Assembly: GCF_000591055.1 (NCBI RefSeq)
Contig: NC_020388.1
Coordinates: 744,001 to 808,000 of the forward strand
Length of the DNA: 64,000 nucleotides
Source: Natronomonas moolapensis 8.8.11
Lineage (GTDB): Archaea; Halobacteriota; Halobacteria; Halobacteriales; Haloarculaceae
Direction of reading: 5' to 3'
This document shows, piece by piece, positions 43,952-51,714 of this stretch. Numbering within the stretch: position 1 is the first letter of the stretch; the number at the start of each line of letters is the position of its first letter. The translations under genes and the position numbers were made by a program. The notes below the pieces were generated by a model, which saw nothing but the letters and a program-made list of their open reading frames with translations, was not told the DNA's origin and searched no databases.

Positions 43952-44915
43952 TTCCTCGCCGACCCGGGTCGCGATCGCCTGCCAGGGCGGCGGGAGCCAC
44001 ACGGCGTTCACCGCCGGTGTGCTGAAGAAGCTGTTCCGGGAGTGGGACAACGGCTACGAACTCGTCGGGATCAGCGGGACCTCCGGCGGCGCGTTCAACG
44101 CGCTGGCGGCGTGGTACGGGCTGGTGACCGCCGACGAGACGCGAGCGGTCGAACTCCTCGATGCGCTCTGGGCTGACCTGTCCGCCTCCGACCCCACGGA
44201 CCGGTTTCTAAACGAGTTCGTCGTCGGCCTCTCGCGGTTCGGGAGCACGGGCGCGCCGGCGTTCGAGGTCAGCCCCTACCAGATCCCCGGCCCGGAACTC
44301 GGCAAGAAGGAGATCCGCGAGACGCTCGAGCGACACATCGACTTCGAGGAGGTTCCAGGCCTGTGCCGGACGGACGCGCCCGAACTCGTCGTCGGGACGG
44401 TCAACGTCAATGCCGGCGTCTTCGAGACGTTCACCAACGAGGCGGTGACGCCCGAGGCGGTCCTCGCGTCAGCGGCCGTTCCGACGATGTTCGAGGCCGT
44501 CGAAATCAACGACCACTACCACTGGGACGGGCTGTTCAGCCAGAACCCGCCGATAGACGATCTGATGACCGTCGGCGCCGACCGCAAGCCCGAGGAACTG
44601 TGGGTGATTCAGATCAATCCTCAAAAACGGGAGGGCGAGCCCACGTCGCTCGAGGAGATCGCCGACCGCCGCAACGAACTCTCCGGGAACATCTCGTTGA
44701 ACCAGGAACTCGGGGTTATAGAGCGCGTCAACGAGTGGGTCGAGGAGGGACACCTCCCCGAGGACGAGTTCACCAAGACCGAGATCCGACGGATCGCAAT
44801 GGGCGAAGCCTACCACTGCTCGACGAAAGTCGACCGACGGCCATCGTTCGTCGACGAGCTGATGGAACTCGGCGAGACACGGGCCGCGGAGTTCCTCTCG
44901 GACCGTCGGTCATGA
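43944..44915 (+). CDS. Patatin-like hydrolase, probable PHA depolymerase (PhaZh1-like)
   Basis: A 323-residue patatin-fold hydrolase. The oxyanion loop is QGGGSHTAF, the nucleophile S47 is in GTSGG, and the dyad Asp is D195 in WDGLFSQNPP. It resembles PhaZh1, the PHA-granule depolymerase of Haloferax mediterranei, and like it is coupled to bdhA. The product 3-hydroxybutyrate would be oxidised by the neighbour. No PHA synthase is seen in the window, so a phospholipase role remains possible. Confidence 0.82.
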   Translation: MSDSSPTRVAIACQGGGSHTAFTAGVLKKLFREWDNGYELVGISGTSGGAFNALAAWYGLVTADETRAVELLDALWADLSASDPTDRFLNEFVVGLSRFGSTGAPAFEVSPYQIPGPELGKKEIRETLERHIDFEEVPGLCRTDAPELVVGTVNVNAGVFETFTNEAVTPEAVLASAAVPTMFEAVEINDHYHWDGLFSQNPPIDDLMTVGADRKPEELWVIQINPQKREGEPTSLEEIADRRNELSGNISLNQELGVIERVNEWVEEGHLPEDEFTKTEIRRIAMGEAYHCSTKVDRRPSFVDELMELGETRAAEFLSDRRS

Positions 44916-45090
44916 CCACGAAGAGCGCGCCAGCCGGAACCGAAGGGGACGCTCGCTGCCGAGGAACCGATGGTGGCGTCCGATTTCGCAGACCCCACGA
45001 AAGCGTCGGTTTTCGAGGGGCCGACGGAGCAATGCGGCCGCCGTCCGACCCGAACCGTCGAGGCGCCGCGTCGCGTATCTCTGAGACATC

Positions 45091-45564
45091 ATGACCGACG
45101 AACCGGACGATCCGCCGCGGGTCGTGGTGTGGGTCCGGGAACTCTCGGTGCCGCCGGGCGATCCCCGAGAGGCCGTGTTGTCGCGGCTCGGAGAGCTCGA
45201 ATCCCGTGGCCTCGTCGCCGACGTCTCTCTCAGGGTGTGGGGGGCGACGGTCGACGCGGCAGTGGTCGACGGCGGCGAGTTCGAGCAGCCGGTCCGCTCG
45301 TGTGTCGCGGAGTTCCACCGATGGGCCGAACGGACCGGCCACTCCCTCGAACCGGCGTTCCGGCGCGAGCAACGCTCGTCGATGCTCTCGACGGAACGCT
45401 CGGCGGTCGTCCGGCTCCCGCGAGTCTGTGTGGCAGTCTACACGGACGGCGGTCTCCGGGGGGTGTTCCCGTGCTCGCCGGCCGAAGAGGCGGGGACCGA
45501 GACCGTGTGGGACTGTCTCGATCGGCTCGGAGCGGGGGCGGCCGCCGGGAAACCACTCGAGTGA
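45091..45564 (+). CDS. Conserved haloarchaeal protein of unknown function
   Basis: A 157-residue protein of mixed strands and helices: VVVWVRELSVPPGDPREAVL, VADVSLRVWGATVDAAV, then RWAERTGHSLEPAFRREQRSS and LPRVCVAVYTDGGLRGVFPCS. I recognise this pattern (RVWG, LEPxF, VFPCS) as a repeatedly seen haloarchaeal family, but no activity is known to me. There is no signal peptide, and the two central Cys residues have no metal-site spacing. It stands alone between the PHA pair and a repeat array. Confidence 0.65.
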   Translation: MTDEPDDPPRVVVWVRELSVPPGDPREAVLSRLGELESRGLVADVSLRVWGATVDAAVVDGGEFEQPVRSCVAEFHRWAERTGHSLEPAFRREQRSSMLSTERSAVVRLPRVCVAVYTDGGLRGVFPCSPAEEAGTETVWDCLDRLGAGAAAGKPLE

Positions 45565-45617
45565 CGCCTCGCACGAACGGCCGAGCTCGTCGATCGACCG
45601 AACGTCGTCGCCGCGGT

Positions 45618-45715
45618 CTGGGCGCGCACCGAGCCGTCGTTCGCCGGGGGCTGGGCGCGCACCGAGCCGTCGTTCGCCGGGGGCTGGGCGCGCACCGAGC
45701 CGTCGTTCGCCGGGG
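45618..45715. repeat. 33-bp tandem repeat, three copies
   Basis: Units of CTGGGCGCGCACCGAGCC and CGTCGTTCGCCGGGGG (33 bp together) start at 45618, 45651 and 45684. The unit is a multiple of three, so it reads through as an 11-residue repeat on the minus strand (PANDGSVRAQP), but no gene there is convincing. Copies are identical apart from the last bases. Confidence 0.85.
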
Positions 45716-45780
45716 TCATCGAGCGAGAGAGTGGGTGGGTAGGGTACGGAGCGTGTGACCGTATCGCTCCGTGTGGCGGT

Positions 45781-45806
45781 TGTATATGATTGATAAAATC
45801 TATACA
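45781..45806. promoter_or_regulatory. Extended palindrome TGTATA(T)GATT-gataa-AATCTATACA
   Basis: The arms TGTATATGATT and AATCTATACA match as inverted repeats with a single unpaired base. The site is AT-rich in a GC-rich context and is not placed before any annotated gene, the nearest start being far away. It could be a regulator site for the orphan TATA box at 45842. Confidence 0.4.
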
Positions 45807-45841
45807 GCGCCTACGTGGCGTCGTTTCACCACCACGGGGGG

Positions 45842-45850
45842 TATATAAAA
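45842..45850 (+). promoter_or_regulatory. Orphan strong TATA box
   Basis: TATATAAAA is among the best TATA matches in the window, yet about 27 bp downstream there is only non-coding sequence and then the antisense end of the reductase gene. It predicts a small RNA starting near 45870 or an antisense transcript. Confidence 0.35.
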
Positions 45851-45934
45851 ACGGCAGCCGCGCTGGCGCCCGGCCACGAGTGCAGAAGTGGGCTTTCGGT
45901 TCCCGCGCGTTGGCGTCGGGCGGCCCGGCCGCCG

Positions 45935-47296
45935 TCAGTTCCCGACGTCGCGGAATGCCGCCTCGACAACCTTGCTCAGCGTCGGATGGGCGTGGATCGT
46001 ATCGACGATGTCGTCGACGGTGAGGCCGTGACGCATCGCGACGACGGCCTCGTGGACGAGCGTCGAGGCCTCGTAGCCGATCGCGTGGACGCCCAGGATC
46101 TCACCGTCGGGGGCCGCGAGCACTTTCAAGAACCCGTCGTCGAGTTTCTTCGCCCGCCCCATCGCCGAGTCGGCGTAGTCGGCGCGCCCGACGACGTACG
46201 CCGTCCCCGTCTCGTCGAGGTCCGCCGCCGTCGCGCCAACCCCGGCTATTTGCGGGTCGGTGAATATCGTGTGTGGCATCGCGAAGAGGTCGAGCGCCCG
46301 GCGCTCGCCCTCGACGACGTTCGCGACCGTGTGCCGTGTCTCGTAGTCGCCGGAGTGTTTGAACATGGCGTTGCCCGCGACGTCACCCTGCGCCCAGACG
46401 TTCTCGGCGGTGGTTTCGAGGTAGTCGTCCGTCTCGATGAAGCCGCGGTCGTCGGTCTCGATCCCGGCGGCGTCGAGACCGAGTTCGTCGCTGTTTGGAC
46501 GGCGCCCGAGCGCGAGCAGCACCGCCTCGCCCTCGACGGTCGTTTCGTCGCCGGCTTCGGTCTCGGCGCGAATCGCGTACCCGTCGCCGGAGCGCCCGAC
46601 GGCGGCAGCGCGGTGGCCGGTGTAGACGTCGTGGCGCTCGGCTGCAACGTCGGTGAATGCCGACGCGACGTCGTCGTCCTCGCGGTGAATCAACGTGTCG
46701 TTCATCTCCACGATCGAGACGTCGGTGCCCATGGTCTCAAAGACGTAGCCCAGCTCGACGGCGATGTACCCCCCGCCCATGACGACGAGACTCTCGGGGG
46801 GTTCGTCGAGGTAGAGCGCGTCGCGGCTCGTGAGGTAGTCGACCTCGTCGAGGCCGTCGATCGGCGGGGCGAGCGGGCGGCTTCCGGTGGCGACAACGAC
46901 CTTCTCGGCGGTGACGGTCTCCCCACCGAGATCGACGGCCCGCTCGCCGACGAACGAGGTGTACTCGTCGAACAGCGTGAGGTGCTCGCGCTCGCGATAG
47001 CGGGCCTCCATGTCGGCCGCGATGCCACCGAGCAGGTCGTCCATCTCGTCGACGACGGCCCCATGGTCGATCCCCTCGAGCGTCGCGTCGACGTGGAACC
47101 GGTCGGCCTCGCGGACGTGTCTGACCGCGTTGGCCGCCTGAATGAGCATTTTCGAGGGGTTACAGCCACGGTTGAGACACGTGCCGCCGAGGGGACCCGG
47201 TTCGACGAGCGCCGTCTCGAGGCCCGCGTCGGCCGCCGCCGCCGCGACGTTGTTGCCCGTTCCGCCACCGATGACCAAGACGTCGAAGTCTGTCAT
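45935..47296 (-). CDS. Class I pyridine nucleotide-disulfide oxidoreductase
   Basis: A 453-residue FAD enzyme. The redox disulfide is C40/C45 in GGTCLNRGCNPSK, the FAD motif starts at VIGGGTGNN, the NAD(P) motif is VVMGGGYIAVELG, and the C-terminal dimer-interface HAHPTLSKV carries the catalytic His. It is annotated in related genomes as dihydrolipoamide dehydrogenase or mercuric reductase, but the LNRGCNPSKM signature and the free-standing gene (no 2-oxoacid dehydrogenase genes) also fit the haloarchaeal bis-gamma-glutamylcystine reductase. There is no N-terminal HMA domain and no C-terminal Cys pair, so Hg(II) reduction is unlikely. Confidence 0.82.
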   Translation of the reverse strand: MTDFDVLVIGGGTGNNVAAAAADAGLETALVEPGPLGGTCLNRGCNPSKMLIQAANAVRHVREADRFHVDATLEGIDHGAVVDEMDDLLGGIAADMEARYREREHLTLFDEYTSFVGERAVDLGGETVTAEKVVVATGSRPLAPPIDGLDEVDYLTSRDALYLDEPPESLVVMGGGYIAVELGYVFETMGTDVSIVEMNDTLIHREDDDVASAFTDVAAERHDVYTGHRAAAVGRSGDGYAIRAETEAGDETTVEGEAVLLALGRRPNSDELGLDAAGIETDDRGFIETDDYLETTAENVWAQGDVAGNAMFKHSGDYETRHTVANVVEGERRALDLFAMPHTIFTDPQIAGVGATAADLDETGTAYVVGRADYADSAMGRAKKLDDGFLKVLAAPDGEILGVHAIGYEASTLVHEAVVAMRHGLTVDDIVDTIHAHPTLSKVVEAAFRDVGN

Positions 47297-47399
47297 GCGT
47301 GCAGGGACGGTATGGGATATAAAGAGGCTCTCGCGGGGGTTCGGACCGCTTGCACGGACGCACCGACCGGCGATACCCCCGACCCGCAGGATCCGCCGG

Positions 47400-47993
47400 T
47401 CACGCCTCGAAGGACTCCCAGAACACGTCCGGCAGGTCTCGGTCGGGGTTCTCGTCGAGATAATCCTGTTTCGTCAGGTTCGCCGCCTCTATGAGCGAGG
47501 CGGCCTCGCCGGCCCAGACGTAGAACCCGATGAGCGTCTCGCGGCGCATCCGCTCGAGATCGACCGAGTGATACACGTTGATGACGCCCCCTTGCTCGCG
47601 GTTCAACTCCGAGCGCTGCAACAGCCCGAGGTCGACGAGCGTGTTGAGATACCGGGTCACCGTGCTCCGGTCGTAGCCGAGCGACTCCGCGACTTCGTTC
47701 GCCGAGAGCGGTCCCTCGCCGATGACGCACAGACAGATGTCCAGGCCAGCCTTCGGAAGGCCGAAGGCGTCCAACAGCACCTCCTTGACGTCCGGCGGTT
47801 TGACGCTCATCTCGACGTCGGTGATCCGCTCCATCGGCTCGCCGTGACACGACATCGGGGGGTCGTCACGGCCGATCGCGAGGACGACGTTGTCGCAGTC
47901 GGAACACGCAAACAGGTCATAGCGGCTGGATTCGGGATCGTATTGCACCTCCCTGGGCGTCTCCTCCGGGTGGTCAGTCTCTCTCTTCGGCAT
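47400..47993 (-). CDS. Winged-helix regulator with N-terminal zinc-knuckle segment
   Basis: A 197-residue regulator. The N-terminus has a metal-site candidate (C30xxC33 and C49-H50, FACSDCDNVV then MSCHGEPM). A winged helix lies at about 95-150 (SANEVAESLGYDRSTVTRYL then VDLGLLQRSELN), of the TrmB/ArsR type. The C-terminal helices (LIGFYVWAGEAASLIE) are probably for dimerisation. The haloarchaeal family is widespread and uncharacterised. It lies upstream of the flavin reductase on the same strand, about 100 bp away, and could regulate it. Confidence 0.75.
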   Translation of the reverse strand: MPKRETDHPEETPREVQYDPESSRYDLFACSDCDNVVLAIGRDDPPMSCHGEPMERITDVEMSVKPPDVKEVLLDAFGLPKAGLDICLCVIGEGPLSANEVAESLGYDRSTVTRYLNTLVDLGLLQRSELNREQGGVINVYHSVDLERMRRETLIGFYVWAGEAASLIEAANLTKQDYLDENPDRDLPDVFWESFEA

Positions 47994-48056
47994 CTGGCAT
48001 CGATACCTCCATTTCGTCTCGGAACTCGCGATCCGGTATCATAAGTACTGGGCCGC

Positions 48057-48329
48057 TCACAACTCCGAACCGCCGTTCGGTTCGTCGACAATGAGCGTCC
48101 CCTCCGTATCGAGTTCGAGGAGCTCCTCGCCGGTGATCGTCACTCGAACCCGTCCGTCGGGATACGTCCGGGCCAACTCACAGCCCGTCAGGCGCTTCAG
48201 TTGCGTCTCGACCGCGCGCCGCTCGGCGTCGAGGGCGGCCGTGAGCGTTTCGGTGGTCGTCGTCTCTCGGCGTTCGGCGTCGCTCGCCGCCGCGAGGTGC
48301 TCTAAGACCTCGCGTCTCCTCACGGCCAT
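48057..48329 (-). CDS. Small winged-helix protein
   Basis: A 90-residue protein: AVRRREVLEHLAAASDA, then LTAALDAERRAVETQLKRL (HTH), then CELARTYPDGRVRVTITGEELL (wing and sheet). This is the plain haloarchaeal winged-helix scaffold used by many small regulators. The ATG at 48327-48329 is chosen because the upstream frame is Pro/Arg-rich shadow. It lies 63 bp upstream of the larger regulator on the same strand. Confidence 0.65.
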   Translation of the reverse strand: MAVRRREVLEHLAAASDAERRETTTTETLTAALDAERRAVETQLKRLTGCELARTYPDGRVRVTITGEELLELDTEGTLIVDEPNGGSEL

Positions 48330-48632
48330 CGGCGTGCGGGATCGGCCGGAGTCGGCCGCCTCGGTACGGTGTCTCCGGGTGTGTCGGTCCGCGGGGCCGC
48401 CGAGACTGAGAAGCCAACGCGGACGGGGCGGCGGTTCGCCTCTGGGTCGGGTCGCCGTCGGCCGCAGGGGAGATCCCTTACAGGTACCATTCCGTCCGTG
48501 ATACGGCACCCAGCCATTATCGGTTCTGGAGGCGTGTAATCCGATTACAACGCCAGCGAGACGGTCGCCGAGGAGTGGGGCGGTCCACGCTGCGGGAAAC
48601 GCTTTTTTAGCACCTCCGCGGAGCTACGAGGT
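48330..48632. other. Intergenic stretch with a TGTAAT-CCG-ATTACA palindrome
   Basis: Between a divergent pair of genes. No coding frame is supported. A perfect 6-bp inverted repeat (48535-48549) lies about 85 bp before the PhoU/RCK gene, and CTTTTTTAG at about 48602-48610 is its TATA-like box. The rest is featureless. Confidence 0.5.
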
Positions 48633-49838
48633 ATGGACCCCCTAGAGGGCGAGGCGTCCTCGCCCGTGGCGTACGAGCCGGTGAGCGTCAAGGACGTGCT
48701 GGTAGAGATGAAAGACACCGCGGAGTTGCTCATCGACCTCTCGTACTCGGCGGTGTTGCACCGCAACGTGGGCCTCGCCGAGGAGGTGCTCCGCCTCGAA
48801 GAGCGGATGGACGTCCTCGAGATGCGGGCGCGGATGAGCCTCCTCATGGCCGCCAGGAGCCCCGACGACGCCGAACGGCTCGCGCCGGTGCTCAGCATCG
48901 TCGCCGCCACCGACGGGATCAGCGACGCGGCGGGCGACATCGCGAAGATCGTCCTCGAGGACATCCGCGTCCCGGAGGCGATGCGGGCGGCGTTGCCGGA
49001 GGCTCTCGAGACGCTCGTCCGGGGGAGCGTCGAGGCGGACTCGCCACACGCCGGACGGACCCTGAAGGGGATCGACCTCGAGTCGAAGACGGGCGTCCGG
49101 GTGATCGCGCTCCGGCGCGGGTCGGAGTGGCTTCTGAACCCCGGCCCGACGACGCGGATCGAAGCGAACGACGTGGCACTGTTGCGCGGTCCTGACAGCG
49201 CGATCGGCGAGGTTTACCGCGAGATGACCGGCGAGGCGTACGAGCCCTTCGATCCTGATTCGCCCGCGGTGGCCGACCTCGAGCGGGCGGTCGACACGAT
49301 CGTTCACATGAAGAACCTCTCGGAACTCGCCGTGGACCTCGCCTACAGCAGCGTGCTTTTCGACAGCGAGGCGCTCGCCGAGGAGGTCAGAAACCTCGAG
49401 GTCGAGGTCGACGCCCTCGAATCACGCTTCGAGGCGTGGGTGCTCCGGGCGGCCGCCGACGCGGAGGACCCGGTGTCGCTCCGGGGGCTGATCCACCTCG
49501 GCACCAGCACCGAGGTGATAAGCGACGCCGCGGTCGACATCAGCGAGGGCGTGTTGCGCGACATCGAGGTCCACCCAGTCGTCGGGATGGCCGTCCAGGA
49601 GAGCGACGAGATCATCACCCGAATCGAGGTCGCCCCCGAGAGCGCCCTCGACGGGACGGCGGTCTCCGGGGGCGTGCCGGACGCCGAGGTGACGATGTCC
49701 GTGATCGCCATCCGCCGCCCCGAGGAGGGGTGGCTCCTCGTCGCCGACGCCGACACCGAACTCCGCGCCGGCGACGTCGTGCTCGCGAAAGGGACCCGGA
49801 GCGCAGCCGAGCAGTTCGAGGCGCTGGCGGGCACTTAA
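48633..49838 (+). CDS. Duplicated PhoU-RCK_C (TrkA-C) regulatory protein
   Basis: A 401-residue cytosolic protein built of two repeats, each a PhoU-like three-helix bundle (VLVEMKDTAELLIDLSYSAVL; MKNLSELAVDLAYSSVLF) and an RCK_C domain (VRVIALRRGSEWLLNPGP; MSVIAIRRPEEGWLLVAD). RCK_C domains bind small ligands and gate ion transport. It converges on the MgtE pair with stop codons overlapping (TTAA), and PhoU-RCK_C proteins commonly accompany such MgtE halves in haloarchaea, so control of divalent-cation flux is a reasonable inference. The TATA box is at about 48602-48610. Confidence 0.85.
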   Translation: MDPLEGEASSPVAYEPVSVKDVLVEMKDTAELLIDLSYSAVLHRNVGLAEEVLRLEERMDVLEMRARMSLLMAARSPDDAERLAPVLSIVAATDGISDAAGDIAKIVLEDIRVPEAMRAALPEALETLVRGSVEADSPHAGRTLKGIDLESKTGVRVIALRRGSEWLLNPGPTTRIEANDVALLRGPDSAIGEVYREMTGEAYEPFDPDSPAVADLERAVDTIVHMKNLSELAVDLAYSSVLFDSEALAEEVRNLEVEVDALESRFEAWVLRAAADAEDPVSLRGLIHLGTSTEVISDAAVDISEGVLRDIEVHPVVGMAVQESDEIITRIEVAPESALDGTAVSGGVPDAEVTMSVIAIRRPEEGWLLVADADTELRAGDVVLAKGTRSAAEQFEALAGT

Positions 49839-50407
49839 CCCAACACCAGCGTCGACACGCCGATGAAGATGACCATTCCGAAGACGTCGACGACGTTCGT
49901 CACGATCGGGATCGTCGTGTCGTCGGGGTCGATCCCGAGCCGGTAGGAGCCGTACGTCGTGGCGAGGCCGAACACGACGGCGACGACGGCAACGGACATC
50001 CCGCTGACCAGCGAAATCGTAAGCAACGCTGACAGCGGTAGCGGAGCGTCGATCACCCGGCCGATGACCCACGCACCCACAGCGAGGGCGCTAAACACCG
50101 TCGCCGCCAGCGCCAACACGGCGACGACGTTCGCCCACAGCACTCGATCGCGGACGTCCAGTTCGGTCGTCCCCAGGTGGAGCCGCGTCGTGAGCCGCGA
50201 ACTCAGGATCGTCCCGAGGTTGCCGCCCGCCCCGACCATCGTCGGCACCATAACCGCGAGCAACCCGTACTCCTCGAGCAGCGCCTCCGCCTCCTGGAGT
50301 GTGATCCCCGCCCAGAGGACGATGGTGCACAACACGACGAGCAGCGGGAGCATATTCGACATAATGGTCCGGGCGTCCCAGCTACCGAGACGGGATCCGG
50401 CCGCCAT
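49835..50407 (-). CDS. MgtE-type magnesium transporter half (second)
   Basis: A 190-residue membrane protein equal to one MgtE/SLC41 transmembrane domain with five helices. The pore motif is VPTMVGAGGNLGTILSS. There is no cytosolic N or CBS domain, so gating must come from another protein. It is coupled to the first half through TGATG (stop and start share one base). Together the two halves give a ten-helix SLC41-like transporter. Its stop overlaps the convergent PhoU-RCK gene. Confidence 0.88.
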   Translation of the reverse strand: MAAGSRLGSWDARTIMSNMLPLLVVLCTIVLWAGITLQEAEALLEEYGLLAVMVPTMVGAGGNLGTILSSRLTTRLHLGTTELDVRDRVLWANVVAVLALAATVFSALAVGAWVIGRVIDAPLPLSALLTISLVSGMSVAVVAVVFGLATTYGSYRLGIDPDDTTIPIVTNVVDVFGMVIFIGVSTLVLG

Positions 50408-50979
50408 CAGACGACCACCGCCTCAACGACGGCGACGGCGACGAACAGAAACACCATCCCGAAGACGTCGCCGAGCGTCGTGACGATCGGGCCGACCAGG
50501 TTGTCCGGATCGTAGCCGAGTTTGTACCCGCCGAAGAGGATCGCGAGCAGGCCGAAAATCAAAACGACGGAGGTCAGGGTGCCGGCGATCAGCATAATCG
50601 CGACGAGTTCCGAAAGCGCCGCTGAGGGCCACCCGAGCGCCTGCAGCGCGATCCACGAGAGGACGCCGATGACGGCCGAGATGGTGACCCCGTTGAGAAA
50701 GGAGGCGACGACCGCGTTGACGAGACGGTCGTTCCACTCGAACTCGGGGGGGATGAGCCCCTGGTGGAGCCCACTCGAGATCCGCCCGCCCAACGCGCCG
50801 TAGACGTTGCCGCGGGTCGCAAGAAAGACCGGGACCATCACGAGGAGCCCGGGAAACCGGGCGACGCTTTCGAGCAGTTCCTCGAGCACCAACCCCGAAA
50901 AGAGTCCCCCCGCAAGCGCGACGAGCAACACCGGCAGCGCCTCGCGGTAGATCGACCAGAACCCCTCCCGGAAGTTCAT
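50407..50979 (-). CDS. MgtE-type magnesium transporter half (first)
   Basis: A 190-residue homologue of its downstream partner, with five helices and the motif VPVFLATRGNVYGALGGR in place of the canonical GNxG pore segment. The AT-RGN variation shows the two halves have specialised. The start MNFREGFWSIYREAL leads straight into the first amphipathic helix. It is first in the operon. Mg2+ or another divalent ion is the expected substrate from family knowledge. Confidence 0.88.
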   Translation of the reverse strand: MNFREGFWSIYREALPVLLVALAGGLFSGLVLEELLESVARFPGLLVMVPVFLATRGNVYGALGGRISSGLHQGLIPPEFEWNDRLVNAVVASFLNGVTISAVIGVLSWIALQALGWPSAALSELVAIMLIAGTLTSVVLIFGLLAILFGGYKLGYDPDNLVGPIVTTLGDVFGMVFLFVAVAVVEAVVV

Positions 50980-51025
50980 GTCCGTGGATGTCCCAGTTCG
51001 GGGTTAAATCTACCGACCTCGGCGG

Positions 51026-51436
51026 TCAGGGCCACCCGGTGTGCTCGTCGCCGTCCGCCTCTGCGTCGCCATCGTGGAGAAGCCACCCGGCCGTCTCGGC
51101 GGCCTCCTCTATGTGTCTGAACTCCCAGTCGTGGCTCTCGGCGACCGACTGTATCCCCTCGTCGGCGGAGACGAGGACGTATCGATCCGCGTCGTGTTCG
51201 GGCTGGTTGCCGATCTTCACGAGGCTCTCGGCGCGGTCGCGCGGCCCCGGGAGGAAATCGGGCGTGAACCCGTAGTCGCGGGCCCGCTTTCTGACCAGGT
51301 GCGTCGGCTCGTCGCTCACGATTCCGAGGTGATCCGTCCAGCGCTGGGTGTCCCGGATGACGTCTGAGGGGTCCAAGAGCCGCTCCAGCGCCGCCAACTC
51401 GAAGGCGAGCGTGATCGTCTCGGCTTCGTCGGGCAT
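51026..51436 (-). CDS. DUF7124-like protein
   Basis: A 136-residue acidic soluble protein starting MPDEAETITLAFELAALERL, with WTDHLGIVSDEPTHLV, DFLPGPRDRAESL and ADRYVLVSADEGIQSVAE, a pattern I recognise as the haloarchaeal DUF7124 family. The EEAAETAGW segment near the C-terminus resembles the end of P-loop-free Rossmann-like folds. No catalytic residues are known. It is divergent from mutS and next to the MgtE operon. Confidence 0.75.
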   Translation of the reverse strand: MPDEAETITLAFELAALERLLDPSDVIRDTQRWTDHLGIVSDEPTHLVRKRARDYGFTPDFLPGPRDRAESLVKIGNQPEHDADRYVLVSADEGIQSVAESHDWEFRHIEEAAETAGWLLHDGDAEADGDEHTGWP

Positions 51437-51490
51437 ACCAGCGGTTCGGGTGAGGCATCAAAAACGGTGTCGGTCGGGCCGGCGTCGGCC

Positions 51491-51629
51491 CTCGGTCGGT
51501 CCGATGTTGGCCTCCGGTCGGTCCGATGTTGGCCTCCGGTCGGTCGGTCCGATGTTGGCCTCCGGTCGGTCGGTCCGATGTTGGCCTCCGGTCGGTCGGT
51601 CCGATGTTGGCCTCCGGTCGGTCGGTCCG
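51491..51629. repeat. 22/26-bp tandem repeat upstream of mutS, five copies
   Basis: GATGTTGGCCTCCGGTCGGT recurs at 51503, 51525, 51551, 51577 and 51603. The first spacing is 22 bp and the rest 26 bp; the difference is one CGGT unit inside the repeat. Slippage at the tetramer has clearly occurred. The array occupies the mutS upstream region. Confidence 0.88.
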
Positions 51630-51714
51630 GCGTCGACTCTCGGCCGATCGGGCCAAGACGCGCCGACCGCCGGGATGGCGGTGAGTATTTGCCCGGCGAG
51701 ACACACGCCCGGAT

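Larger units (their letters stand above)
45565..45934. other. Intergenic stretch with 33-bp repeats, a palindrome and an orphan TATA box
   Basis: No gene is seen. The stretch contains the triplicated 33-bp unit (listed separately), an extended palindrome at 45781-45806 and a strong TATA sequence at 45842-45850 with no start codon behind it on the plus strand. At its right edge CGTCGGG (45914-45920) and CCCGACG (45941-45947) form a stem overlapping the end of the reductase gene, which could terminate or process its transcript. Confidence 0.5.

Noticed and set aside
45438-45719. Protein with 11-residue repeats on the minus strand
   Set aside because: The frame consists mainly of the 33-bp tandem array and of antisense to the upstream gene, with no promoter.
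45935-47296. Mercuric reductase
   Set aside because: There is no N-terminal metal-binding domain, no C-terminal vicinal Cys pair and no mer genes. A thiol-disulfide reductase fits better.
51491-51629. CRISPR-like short repeats before mutS
   Set aside because: Units are contiguous and differ by a 4-bp slippage, with no unique spacers.
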